A DNA stretch of 64,000 bases from Aeromicrobium sp. Leaf245 (GCF_942548115.1 NZ_OW824151.1:1240001-1304000); one strand, 5' to 3'; positions 46,852 to 55,894 are shown, counted from the stretch's first letter. Translations and numbers: made by a program. The notes: a model not told the origin generated them from the letters alone.

Positions 46852-48431
46852 TGCGGCCTCCAGGTATCGACTTCCTGACTCAGCTCATCGCCGACCATCA
46901 GAAGGATCGTCGAGGGGGATCTCTACTTGTCCCCTGCCTTCACGAGCATCTTGACGAGGACATCCCCCTTCTCCATGCGGGTGCGAAGCGGTGTGGTGGG
47001 ACGATGTTCGTGCTCAACCGGTCTGAGAAGGACTGGGAGGCGCCGAACGGCCCAATCTCTAACGACCGTCACGACCTGGTCATGGGCCTGCTTGATTCTG
47101 CGACGGCAGCAAAGATCCTGCCTGCGAGTGTCGTTATTGAACTCGACGCGGACAATCGCGTCCAAGCCCGGCTAGCGGGGCATACGACTCCCATCGAACC
47201 GTCGTTGCTACCGATACTCCGTGCGGCAGCGGTCGTGGCAAGCAACGCGTATGACGAGCACAGTCTCGTACTGATGGCGGTCGAAGTTGCGCCGACAGAT
47301 GCGAGTCGGCGTCCACTGCTGTGGAACTTGTTGAATTTCGACCCAGTCGATCTCAATATCAACGGATCTGGGACCACAATTGTCCCCATCCTTGGTGCTA
47401 GCCTCGACCCGCAGACTGACTACATGCGAACTCCACCAATTCGTTATGTCATCCGGTGGGATCGAGTTCTGAGGCGCTCGACGGAGAGTCAGGACATTGC
47501 GGTCACGAGAATCGCCGCCGTTAACGACCGTCCTCTCGTGCTCTTCCTCGGGGCAGGCGCGTCCGCATCATCAGATATCCCTCTCGGAAACCATTACCGA
47601 GACGTTGCTCTCGAAGATCTAGTTGGCCAAAGCACGGACAAAACCGTTGCCGCCGAAAAACTGTTCGATCTTCTTCATGACCGGGGTCACCTCCTCGCAG
47701 GCGAGGACTCACTTGACGGCTTCGTCGAAACCCTGACGTTGGAGCGAGTGCTACTTGAGACGTTCAATCAACTCGGCTTCCGGCCTCGGACAGACGCACC
47801 AGTCATTCAAGAGATCATCAATGATTGCGACACTGCACTGGGGTACGTGCGGCCCGGTCGCAAGGCCCTTCGGCAGTTGGCGAAGGATCTACCTGGCCGT
47901 CTCATCGTGATGACCGTTAACTTCGATCGGCTGATCGAGGACGGCCTGCCAGTCGACCACTCCCTCTTTTTTCGGCCTGAGGACTACACAGATTCCACCA
48001 AAGTCGCTGATCTAATTAGCTACGCCAAGGGCGACAGCAGCAAGCCTATGCCGATTCTGAAACTGCACGGGTCGATCGTCGACCCGGACTCTCTAATCGC
48101 GACTATCGATACTACGTCCGCTGGCTTGCACGACGACGTCCTCGCAGTGTTGAACCAGTTGCTCGACGAGACTGACAAGCCGCTTCGGTGGGTCTGGGTG
48201 GGATGTAGCATGCGGGATCGTGACATGAATCGATGGCTGGGCGGCTTAGGGGCGAATGCACTCGACGAGTGGTGGGTCGATCCGCTTCCCGGCGCCTCGC
48301 TCGATTCCTTCTTTGATGAACAGCGCTCACCGCGTTGGTCTCCGTTGGGGATGACGTTGCAGGACCGCTTGATCATCGACAGCGCAGATGGCTTCCTTCG
48401 AAAGCTCTCGGACGAGGTTGGAGGCATTTAG
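46851..48431 (+). CDS. SIR2-domain protein (candidate NAD-depleting effector)
   Basis: A 526-residue protein. The first about 220 residues are an unrecognised domain. From about 225 onward is a SIR2-like Rossmann domain: LVLFLGAGASASSDIPLG (GAGxS near 233), MTVNFDRLIEDGL near 355, LKLHGS with the likely catalytic His near 406, and WVGCSMRDRDMNRWL. Several bacterial defence effectors (ThsA, DSR, SIR2-pAgo, Lamassu-Sir2) use this domain to destroy NAD on infection. It ends the overlapping operon and would be the toxic part, released or switched on by the SMC-like ATPase. TTA leucine codons (e.g. near 48246) set it apart from host genes. Confidence 0.82.
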   Translation: MRPPGIDFLTQLIADHQKDRRGGSLLVPCLHEHLDEDIPLLHAGAKRCGGTMFVLNRSEKDWEAPNGPISNDRHDLVMGLLDSATAAKILPASVVIELDADNRVQARLAGHTTPIEPSLLPILRAAAVVASNAYDEHSLVLMAVEVAPTDASRRPLLWNLLNFDPVDLNINGSGTTIVPILGASLDPQTDYMRTPPIRYVIRWDRVLRRSTESQDIAVTRIAAVNDRPLVLFLGAGASASSDIPLGNHYRDVALEDLVGQSTDKTVAAEKLFDLLHDRGHLLAGEDSLDGFVETLTLERVLLETFNQLGFRPRTDAPVIQEIINDCDTALGYVRPGRKALRQLAKDLPGRLIVMTVNFDRLIEDGLPVDHSLFFRPEDYTDSTKVADLISYAKGDSSKPMPILKLHGSIVDPDSLIATIDTTSAGLHDDVLAVLNQLLDETDKPLRWVWVGCSMRDRDMNRWLGGLGANALDEWWVDPLPGASLDSFFDEQRSPRWSPLGMTLQDRLIIDSADGFLRKLSDEVGGI

Positions 48432-48699
48432 TCGAGTGCATGTGGGACGGACGTGGAATGACCTCTCGGCTGGGAAGCGGCCGTGGAACAGTTCCGGAGG
48501 TGCAGCTTTCAAAGGCGTCATTACTGGTCGGTTCGGGCCGAACGCTGACTTGCTGTTTCCAAGCCGCAGATCGAGACAATCGACGTCTTCCTCGAGAAGT
48601 TCCGGTCGTCCGGGCAGGACTCCGACGTCTGGGACTGAGTCCCGGAGATCGGCCCGGACTTCGGGGTGCCCTTGCCCGGCCGCCCCCGACCTCCGGGCA
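48432..48699. other. Right junction of the island, no convincing gene
   Basis: A 268-bp gap between the SIR2 gene and the MFS gene. It contains a short frame 48549-48638 ending IETIDVFLEKFRSS...DVWD and a stop, with an in-frame stop just before it, possibly the leftover 3' end of a gene cut by the insertion. No direct repeat of the tRNA end is visible. Confidence 0.35.
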
Positions 48700-50334
48700 T
48701 CAGGCGGCGACCCCCTCCGGGCCGTCGGTGGCGAGCTCGTCGTGCTTGACGTTGAGCAGGAGCCAGATGATGGCCGAGGCGGTCCAGATCATGAAGGCGC
48801 CGACGAGGAACGCGTTCGTTGCGCCCTCGGTGAAGGCGGCCTGGCCGATGAGTTCGTTGAGGCGCTCCGCGACGTCGGGCGCGGGGGCGCCCCCTGAACC
48901 TGACGCCGCCTGGATGGCGCCGCCGATGTCCTCGCCACGGTTGGTGGAGAAGTGCAGGGCCACGGTCGACAGTGCGGCCAGGCCGATGGCGCCACCCACC
49001 TGCTGCATGGTGTTGAGCACGCCCGAGCCGATGCCGGACTCCTCCGAGGGGATGCCGTGCACGGCCACGAGGGTCATGGTCACGAAGACCAGGCCCATGC
49101 CGAAGGCCATCAGGACGATGAACGGTGCGATGGCGGTCCAGTAGTTCACGTCGTCGCTCAACGACCCGCTGCCGCCAGCGATCCGCAGCAGGTTGGCGGG
49201 GCTGTCGTCGACGCTGATCCGCGAGAAGCCGAACAGGGCGATGCCGGCCAGGATGGTGCCGACCCCGGCGATGAACCGGGGGTCGATACGGGCGATCAGC
49301 TTCGACGACAGGGTGGCGCCGAAGACGATGCCGACCGTGAACGGCAGGAACGCGAAGCCGGTGTGCAGCGGGCTGTACCCGAGCACGTTTTGCACGAACA
49401 GCGACAGGAAGAAGAACATCGCGAACATGGCTGCCGGGGTGATCATCATGGAGGCGAACGCCACCGAGCGGGCCCGGCTGGCGAAGATGCTCAGGGGCAG
49501 CAGCGGGCTCTTGACGGAGCGTTCGATCACGATGAATCCGACGAGCAGCACCGCCGCGACGACCAGCGACACGATGGTCGAGGTGTCACCCCAGCCGTAG
49601 CGCTCGTCGCCGGCCCGGGAGAGGCCGAAGACCAGCGCGGCCAGGCCGAGGGTGCCGCTGAGCGCGCCCGGGATGTCGAGGGCGAGGCGCTGCGGCTTGC
49701 TCTCGGGCAGGAACCGCGGCGCGAGGAACGCCGCCACGAGGCCGATCGGCACGTTGATGAGGAACGTCAGCCGCCAGCCCTCGAGGCTGCCCAGCTCCAG
49801 CCCGGTCAGCCAGCCGCCGAGGATCAGGCCGATCGCCGCGCCCACCCCCGACAGGGCGGCGTAGACGCTGAAGGCCCGGTTGCGCAGCGGTCCGGCGGGG
49901 AAGGTGGTGGTGATCAAGGCCAGGGCGGCGGGCGCGGCCATGGCCGCGCCGATGCCCTGCAGCCCACGCGACGCGAGCAGCATCGGCTCGTTCTGGGCCA
50001 GGCCACCGAGCGCCGAGGCGACGGCGAAGACGATGAGGCCGGTGATGAAGATCCGGCGCCGTCCGTAGAGGTCAGCCAGGCGGCCGCCGAGGAGCAGCAG
50101 GCCACCGAATGCGAGGGCGTAGCCCGTCACGATCCACTGCAGGTTCGCCTCGCCGATCCGCAGGTCGGCTGCGATGTAGGGCAGGGCGATGTTGGCGATC
50201 GTCGCGTCGAGCACGACCATCAGCTGCGCGATGCAGATGATGACCAGCGCCCAGCCCAGCCTGCGGTTGGTCTCAGGCGCGAGGTCCTCCGGTTCTGTGA
50301 CGTGATTCCCGGCGTCGGGGGTGGTGTCGGTCAT
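48700..50334 (-). CDS. MFS transporter, DHA2 (EmrB/QacA) family
   Basis: A 544-residue exporter with about 14 hydrophobic helices. It has the DHA2 entry motif LMVVLDATIANIALPYIAADL, motif A LGGRLADLYGRRRIF and the antiporter motif C-like GPLRNRAFSVYAALSGVGAAIGLILGGWLTG. It would expel drugs or other lipophilic compounds with proton exchange. The start ATG at 50334 overlaps the TetR gene stop by 4 bp, so repressor and pump form one operon. Host-type codon use marks the end of the island. Confidence 0.9.
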   Translation of the reverse strand: MTDTTPDAGNHVTEPEDLAPETNRRLGWALVIICIAQLMVVLDATIANIALPYIAADLRIGEANLQWIVTGYALAFGGLLLLGGRLADLYGRRRIFITGLIVFAVASALGGLAQNEPMLLASRGLQGIGAAMAAPAALALITTTFPAGPLRNRAFSVYAALSGVGAAIGLILGGWLTGLELGSLEGWRLTFLINVPIGLVAAFLAPRFLPESKPQRLALDIPGALSGTLGLAALVFGLSRAGDERYGWGDTSTIVSLVVAAVLLVGFIVIERSVKSPLLPLSIFASRARSVAFASMMITPAAMFAMFFFLSLFVQNVLGYSPLHTGFAFLPFTVGIVFGATLSSKLIARIDPRFIAGVGTILAGIALFGFSRISVDDSPANLLRIAGGSGSLSDDVNYWTAIAPFIVLMAFGMGLVFVTMTLVAVHGIPSEESGIGSGVLNTMQQVGGAIGLAALSTVALHFSTNRGEDIGGAIQAASGSGGAPAPDVAERLNELIGQAAFTEGATNAFLVGAFMIWTASAIIWLLLNVKHDELATDGPEGVAA

Positions 50335-50957
50335 GAGGGGTCCTTCGGGGTCTGGATGGGGGAGTGGCGCAGGACGGCGGGGAGGATCACCTGGTCGATG
50401 ACGGCGGTGATCCTCTCGGGGGTGGGCACTTCGCCCATGACGAACTCGCGGTGCAGCACGATGCCGGCGAGGGCCGACCCGACGATGTCGAGGTCGACGT
50501 CGTCGCGGATCTCGCCGCGCTCGCGCGCCCGGGTGAACAGCTCCTGGGTCGCCTCGACCTTGGGGCCGAGGAACCGGGTGCGGAAGCCGTCGGCGAACTC
50601 GGCGTCGCGGCCGAGAGCCGTGAGCACGCCGCTGAAGATGGCGATCTGACGTTCGTCGGTCAGGCCTCCGCGGCCGCAGTGCGAGGCGATGAGGTCGCCG
50701 CGCAGGGTGCCGGTGTCGGGAAGGGCGGGAAGAGGGCCCTTCTGGGCGAGGACCGCCTCGAGGACGAGGCTCGCCTTGGTCTCCCACCGGCGGTACAGCG
50801 TGGCCTTGGATGCCCGAGCGGCCGCGGCCACGGCGTCCATCGTCAGGCGGTCGTAGCCGACGTCGGCGAGGACGTCGAGCGCAGCCTCGAGGATCTCGTG
50901 CTCACGCTCGCCCTCCACGCGAGGACGAGCTGCGGCTGCGGCTTCTGCCGGGGTCAT
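50331..50957 (-). CDS. TetR/AcrR family transcriptional regulator
   Basis: A 208-residue repressor. The N-terminal helix-turn-helix (ILEAALDVLADVGYDRLTMDAVAAAARASKATLYRRWETKASLV) is standard for TetR; the rest is the ligand-binding and dimer region with a TetR_C-type IVGSALAGIVLHREFVMGE segment. It is the first gene of the operon with the DHA2 pump. A perfect 16-bp palindrome lies about 35 bp upstream and is the probable operator, giving autoregulation. Confidence 0.9.
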   Translation of the reverse strand: MTPAEAAAAARPRVEGEREHEILEAALDVLADVGYDRLTMDAVAAAARASKATLYRRWETKASLVLEAVLAQKGPLPALPDTGTLRGDLIASHCGRGGLTDERQIAIFSGVLTALGRDAEFADGFRTRFLGPKVEATQELFTRARERGEIRDDVDLDIVGSALAGIVLHREFVMGEVPTPERITAVIDQVILPAVLRHSPIQTPKDPS

Positions 50958-50992
50958 GGGGCTCCTGGTGCACAGCGAAACATGGATGAAAC

Positions 50993-51008
50993 GGAACGGT
51001 ACCGTTCC
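50993..51008. promoter_or_regulatory. TetR-type operator
   Basis: GGAACGGT-ACCGTTCC is a perfect 16-bp palindrome, flanked by a looser outer inverted repeat (ATGAAAC.../...GTTTCAT). It is upstream of the TetR-pump operon. Confidence 0.65.
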
Positions 51009-51152
51009 ATTCGATGGTACGGACATGTTTCATCGCAGCGCAAGTGCTTTACGGCAACGATCTGCCGGCGGTGGGATGAACGGCCGGGACCCGGCTCCTG
51101 CTCAGCGAGCTCTGGTCCTCGCCGGGCCCGCAGTCGGCGTGGGACCCGTCGG

Positions 51153-54100
51153 CTACGCGTCCCGCCGACGTCGACCGACGGTCAAGGCGGCTCCGGCGAG
51201 GAGGAGCAGGGCACCGAGAACCGGGAGGGCGAGATTCGGGCCACCGGTCTCGGGGAGGGCCGAGGCGGCGGGGTTGCCGGGAGTGCCGTTGCCGCTGCCC
51301 GCACCGCCGGCCCCACCATCGGTCCCGTCGCCACCGTCGATCGGATCGGTGCCGTCGCCACCGTCAACCGGATCCGTGCCGTCGCCGGGGTCGGTGCCGT
51401 CGCCGGGATCGGTGACGGCGGGGTCGTCGTCGACGATCGTCACCGTCGCGCCGGCGTCACCGAGGGTGGCGCCACCAGTGGCGTTCGTCAGGCTGAGCGC
51501 GATGGTCTCGTCCGGCTCGTCGACGTCGTCGTCGGTCGTCTGGACCGTGAAGGTCCGCGAGGTGACGCCGTCGGCGAAGGTGAGGGTGCCGGTGGTGGGG
51601 GTGTACCCGTCTGCTGCGGCGGCTCGAGCCGCCCTGGCGGTCGGGTCGTCGGTCGCGTAGGTGAGCGAGACGCTGCCGTCGCTCCCACCGGTGCGGGTCA
51701 CGGTGATCGTGGCTGCCTCACCCTCCTGGACGGGGTAGTCCCGGGCTGAGAAGCCGAGGGTTCCCGGCTCGGCCGGCGGCTCGGTCTCCTCCTCGTCGTC
51801 GTCGGTGATCGTGAGGGTCGCGTCGCCGTCGCCGATGGTGGCGCCGCCGGTGGGGTTCGACAGGGTCAGGTCGACGGTCTCGTCGGCCTCCACCCGGGTG
51901 TCCTGCGTGGTGTCGACCTCGAAGGTCTTCGAGGTCTCACCGTCCGCGAAGGCGAGCGTGTCGGACGCCGACGTGTAGTCGTCGGAGTCGGCGGTCCCGT
52001 TGCTGGTGGCGTAGTCGACGGTCACGTCGCCGTCCGTGCCACCGATGCGCTCGACGGTGACGGTGGCGGTGCCGCCCTCGTCGACATCGGTGTTGGTGAC
52101 CGCGAAGCCGACGGTCCCCGGCTCCACGGGGGGCTCGGGCTCCTCCTCGTCGTCGTCGATGATGGTGACGGTCGCATCGGCGTCGTCGAGCGTGGCGCCA
52201 CCGCCGGGGTTCGACAGCTCCAGGTCCACGGTCTCGTCGGACTCGACGGAGGTGTCCTGGGTGGTCGCGACCGTGAAGGTCTTGGTCGTGTCACCGTCGG
52301 CGAAGGTCAGGGTGCCCGAGGCCGACGTGTAGTCGCCGGACCCTGCGGTCCCGTTGCTGGTGGCGTAGCCGACGGTCACCTCGCCGTCGGATCCGCCGGT
52401 GCGCTCGACGGTGACGGTCGCGGTGCCGCCCTCGTCGACGTCAGTGTTGGTGACTGCGAAGCCGACGGTTCCCGGCTCCAGGGGGGGCTCGGGCTCCTCG
52501 TCGTCGTCGATGATCGTGACGGTCGCGTCGTCGCCGCCGAGGGTGGCGCCCCCGGTGGGCTTCGACAGCGTCAGGGTGACGGTCTCGTCGGACTCGACCG
52601 CCGTGTCCTGCGTGGTCGCGACCGTGAAGGTCTTGGTCGTCTCACCGTCCGCGAACGCGAGCGTGCCGGTGGCGGGGGTGTAGTCGCTCGATCCGGCGGT
52701 CCCGTTGCTGGTGGCGTAGTCGACGCTCACGGAGCCGTCGGTCCCGCCGGTCCGCTCGACGGTGACGGTCGCGGTGCCGCCCTCGTCGACCTCGACGTCC
52801 GAGGTCGCGAAGCCGAGAGCGCCCGGCGCCGGCGGTGCGGTCACCTGGACGACCGCCGTCGCCGCGTCGTTCGTCGGATCGGGGTCTACGCCGAGGCCCT
52901 CGACGGTGGCGGTGTTCGACACCGTGCCCGCCCGGGTGGCGGTGACGACGATCTCGACGGTCTTCGACGTCCCGCCGAAGATCTGGCCCAGGTCGCAGGT
53001 CACGGTGCCCGAGGCATTCGTGCAGGCGTCCGACGTGCCCTCGCGCTTGAAGGTCACCCCGTCGGGCAGCTCGTCGATCGCCGTCACCCTGAAGGCCGCC
53101 GTGTTGGCCGGCCCCGCGTATCCGACCTCGAGCTCGTACGTGATGTCGTCGCCGACCTCTGCCTGCAGCACACCCGCGGACTTGCTGATGGACAGGTCGG
53201 CCGGGGAGTTCGGGTCCTGCACGAGCGTCGACGCCGTGGAGGAGTTGTTCGTCGGGTCCGGGTCGGCGGTATCGCCAGCGACCGTCGCGGTGTTGGAGAC
53301 CCGACGCACCACGTCGGAGACGACGACGATCTCAGCCGTCTCGGTCGCGCCGGCGGCGACGGTGCCGAAGTCGCACGTCACCACCCGCTGCAGGAAGTCA
53401 GGCTGGCAGGCCGACGACGTCCCGGCGGACTTGAAGCGCGTCCCCTCCGGCAGCACGTCGGTCGCCTCGACCTCGGCCGCAGCATCCGTCCCGTTGTTGG
53501 TGACGGCGATCTCGTAGACGAGGTCGGCGCGATACACCACCCGCGACGGCGCGGTCTTCACGATGGACAGGTCCGTCGGCGGCGGCGGGGTCCGGACCAC
53601 CGTGGTCGCGGTGGAGGAGTTGTTGGCCGAGCTCGGGTCGTCCAGGTCGCCCTGGATCGTCGCGGTGTTGGACACCGTGCCGACCTGGTCGGCCGTGACG
53701 CCGATGGTCACGTTCTTGATCCGCCCGGGCTCGTAGTCACCGGCGTCGCAGGTGACGGTGCCCGCATCGTTCGTGCACTCCGGCGAGGTCGTGTCGGGGT
53801 CGAAGGTGACCCCGTCGGGCAGCACGTCGGTGATCGTGACGTCGCTCGCGGTGTCGGGGCCGGCGTTGTAGCTGCCGATCTTGTAGAGGAAGCCGTCGCC
53901 GTCGTCCACCCGGGTGGGGGCCTGCACGGAGACCGACAGGTCGGCCGAGGGGTCGGTCGGCGGCGGCGGGTCGGCCGCCTCGACCACGGTCGAGATCTCG
54001 ATGGAGTCGTTGTCCGGGTTCGGGTCGGTCTGAGCGGGCCGGAAAAGGCTCGCGGAGGCGACCTGGTCCCCGACCTTCAGGGGTCTCGCCACGATGGTCG

Positions 54101-55721
54101 CGCTCTCGGTCGCGCCGGCGGCGAGGTCGCCGAAGTCGCAGGTGACGGCCGTGGCGCCGTCGATCGTCGTCCGGCAGAACGACGAGGTCTTGGCGAGGTC
54201 GAGGACGACGTCGTTGCCGAAGACGTTGCGCACGAACACGTCGGGCTTGACCGACGTCGCCGCGGTGCTCGAGTAGTTGCTGACGTCGAGCGTGTAGGTG
54301 AGGTCGGAGCCGGACTTCACCGGGTTGGGAGCTCCGGTGAGCGTCAGGCCGAGATCGACGCCCGGGGGAGGGGGGACGTTGACCGAGTAGGTGGCCGGGG
54401 CGGACCTGGTCTGCGGGATCTCGCCGTACCGGTCGTCGAAGATCGCGACGATCGCGTGGTCGGTGCCGTAGGGCAGCGAACCGGCCCGGACGCGCTTGAC
54501 GTACGTGCCGTTCTGGGTGCTGTCGATGAAGTCGCCGGTGATGTTGGAGCACGGGCAGGCTCCGGGCGCGTTGGGGCTCGTCGATCCGTTGGCCCTGGTG
54601 TAGTCGACGAAGCGGATGTTGCCCACCGGCGTGACGCCCGTGGAGGTCGTCACCTTGGTGGTCAACGTCACGATCGTGTCGGGGTCGACCGGACCGCTGG
54701 GGCTCGCGGTCACCGTGACGTTCGCCGAGACCGGACCGCCCGGCCACGTGGCGGTCACGAGGCCACGGCCGTCCTTCTCGCCCTGGATGTCGAGACGGTC
54801 GGTCGGGAGGGGATAGGCGTCCACCTGGCCACCGGTCTTGGACGACGTGTCGGTGGCGCGCGGCGTGATGTAGCCGCTGCCTCCGCCGCCGCCCGAGGGG
54901 TTGACGGCGAAGACCACGTCGCTTCCACCGCCGCCGAAGTAGCCGCCGCCTCCCCCGGCGCCAGGGTCGGAGATCGCGAGCGGTCCCGAGGCGCCCGACC
55001 CACCGAAGCCCCGACCGGCGCTGCCTGCTGCGCCGGGGGACCGGCCGGCCTGTGTCTGGCTGCCGCCCCCGCCGCCCGACGAGCCGACCCCGCTGTCGCC
55101 GTCGAAGCCTCTGTCGCCGCCGCCGGCACCGCCCTGGATGCATCCCTCGGTCGTGCAGCCGCTGAAGCCGCCTCCGCCGCCGGCGACGATGAGGCGGTCG
55201 AGCAGGCCGTAGGTGCCCTCGCGAACGTCGGACGCGCCTCCTCCGCCTTGCGCGCCGGTGAGGAGTGAGCCGGACTCGATGGAGGTGCGACCGCTGTTGC
55301 CACCGCCGTTGAATCCGCCGAGCTGCTTCGTGTCACCTCGTGCGGGCCCGCCGACGTTGACCTGGTAGTCGGCGCCGGGCGTCAGCCTCAGCGTCCCCCG
55401 CGCCATGCCTCCCCAGTCGCGGGACTCGCGGAAGGTGCCGGACGACCTTGCGCCGTACGTCGTGAACGTGACGTTCGGCTGGTAGTACGGCGCCCTGAAG
55501 GTGTCGGTCCCGACCGTGGCGTAGCGACAGCCGGTGCCGTTCATGTCGGTGCCCGTGGCGCCGCAGAGGTTGGCGGTCGGGACGGCCGCCACCGGGGCCA
55601 CGGCGGCTGCGACAGGTCGTGGCGCTGGGGCGGCCTGGGCGGGCGCCATCCACGTCATGGTCGAGGCGACGACGGCGACCGCGAGCGCGGCCGTCCTGGA
55701 GACTGCCCGGCGCTGCTTCAT
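51153..55721 (-). CDS. Large LPXTG-anchored surface protein with DUF11 and Calx-beta repeats
   Basis: A 1522-residue secreted protein. Signal peptide 1 to about 30 (cleavage near PAQA); about 60-290 is glycine-rich (IVAGGGGGFSG, GGGGGS type); about 300-440 is an Ig-like domain; about 450-965 holds four DUF11 repeats (e.g. DLSIVKTAPSRV ... VTCDFG ... NTATVAGD); about 968-1430 four Calx-beta domains (VDEGGTATVTVERTGG ... SDYT...GTLTFADGET ... ATVTIIDDD); then an Asp/Gly/Thr-rich linker, LPETG at about 1489-1493, a membrane helix and RRRR. A sortase would attach it to the wall. It is probably an adhesin; Calx-beta units may bind calcium. ATG 55721 is the start that gives a proper signal peptide. 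Confidence 0.88.
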   Translation of the reverse strand: MKQRRAVSRTAALAVAVVASTMTWMAPAQAAPAPRPVAAAVAPVAAVPTANLCGATGTDMNGTGCRYATVGTDTFRAPYYQPNVTFTTYGARSSGTFRESRDWGGMARGTLRLTPGADYQVNVGGPARGDTKQLGGFNGGGNSGRTSIESGSLLTGAQGGGGASDVREGTYGLLDRLIVAGGGGGFSGCTTEGCIQGGAGGGDRGFDGDSGVGSSGGGGGSQTQAGRSPGAAGSAGRGFGGSGASGPLAISDPGAGGGGGYFGGGGSDVVFAVNPSGGGGGSGYITPRATDTSSKTGGQVDAYPLPTDRLDIQGEKDGRGLVTATWPGGPVSANVTVTASPSGPVDPDTIVTLTTKVTTSTGVTPVGNIRFVDYTRANGSTSPNAPGACPCSNITGDFIDSTQNGTYVKRVRAGSLPYGTDHAIVAIFDDRYGEIPQTRSAPATYSVNVPPPPGVDLGLTLTGAPNPVKSGSDLTYTLDVSNYSSTAATSVKPDVFVRNVFGNDVVLDLAKTSSFCRTTIDGATAVTCDFGDLAAGATESATIVARPLKVGDQVASASLFRPAQTDPNPDNDSIEISTVVEAADPPPPTDPSADLSVSVQAPTRVDDGDGFLYKIGSYNAGPDTASDVTITDVLPDGVTFDPDTTSPECTNDAGTVTCDAGDYEPGRIKNVTIGVTADQVGTVSNTATIQGDLDDPSSANNSSTATTVVRTPPPPTDLSIVKTAPSRVVYRADLVYEIAVTNNGTDAAAEVEATDVLPEGTRFKSAGTSSACQPDFLQRVVTCDFGTVAAGATETAEIVVVSDVVRRVSNTATVAGDTADPDPTNNSSTASTLVQDPNSPADLSISKSAGVLQAEVGDDITYELEVGYAGPANTAAFRVTAIDELPDGVTFKREGTSDACTNASGTVTCDLGQIFGGTSKTVEIVVTATRAGTVSNTATVEGLGVDPDPTNDAATAVVQVTAPPAPGALGFATSDVEVDEGGTATVTVERTGGTDGSVSVDYATSNGTAGSSDYTPATGTLAFADGETTKTFTVATTQDTAVESDETVTLTLSKPTGGATLGGDDATVTIIDDDEEPEPPLEPGTVGFAVTNTDVDEGGTATVTVERTGGSDGEVTVGYATSNGTAGSGDYTSASGTLTFADGDTTKTFTVATTQDTSVESDETVDLELSNPGGGATLDDADATVTIIDDDEEEPEPPVEPGTVGFAVTNTDVDEGGTATVTVERIGGTDGDVTVDYATSNGTADSDDYTSASDTLAFADGETSKTFEVDTTQDTRVEADETVDLTLSNPTGGATIGDGDATLTITDDDEEETEPPAEPGTLGFSARDYPVQEGEAATITVTRTGGSDGSVSLTYATDDPTARAARAAAADGYTPTTGTLTFADGVTSRTFTVQTTDDDVDEPDETIALSLTNATGGATLGDAGATVTIVDDDPAVTDPGDGTDPGDGTDPVDGGDGTDPIDGGDGTDGGAGGAGSGNGTPGNPAASALPETGGPNLALPVLGALLLLAGAALTVGRRRRDA
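51780..52800 (-). repeat. Tandem DNA repeats encoding Calx-beta domains
   Basis: Long near-identical blocks recur with a period of 351-354 bp: the string GCGGTCCCGTTGCTGGTGGC appears at about 51991, 52345 and 52696. Units are in frame, 117-118 codons each, so recombination could change the domain number. Confidence 0.75.
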
Positions 55722-55849
55722 GCATGGTTCCGATCGCTGGTGCCGGCCCTCGGCCCACGATCGTGCGTGCGGAGGTCGACGTGTCGTGCAGGGGACGTGA
55801 CGAATCACGGTCCCCGATGGAGCGCGTCGACGTGGTCAGGCTAGTCGAG

Positions 55850-55865
55850 CCCGGCGGTCGCCGGG
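55850..55865 (-). terminator. Hairpin after hrpB
   Basis: CCCGGCG and CGCCGGG arms (7 bp perfect, very short loop) just beyond the hrpB stop codon in its direction of transcription. Confidence 0.5.
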
Positions 55866-55894
55866 GGTGAAACTGGGACGAATGTCTTCACGTC

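Larger units (their letters stand above)
41500..48431. other. Lower-GC genomic island carrying a candidate defence operon
   Basis: Base composition and third codon positions become clearly more mixed from about 41600 to 48430 (for example TTA, ATT and AAT-type codons appear), and return to host style in the MFS gene at 48700. The left edge adjoins a tRNA gene, a common integration target. No integrase, transposase or matching direct repeat of the tRNA 3' end could be seen at the right edge, so the way of entry is unknown. Confidence 0.7.

Noticed and set aside
48432-48699. attR-like direct repeat of the tRNA 3' end
   Set aside because: I compared the last 20-30 bases of the tRNA with this stretch and saw no matching run, so a tRNA-site integration cannot be supported.
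48335-49144. Plus-strand frame of 269 codons across the right edge of the island
   Set aside because: It runs through the end of the SIR2 gene and antisense to the MFS gene and has no protein-family features.
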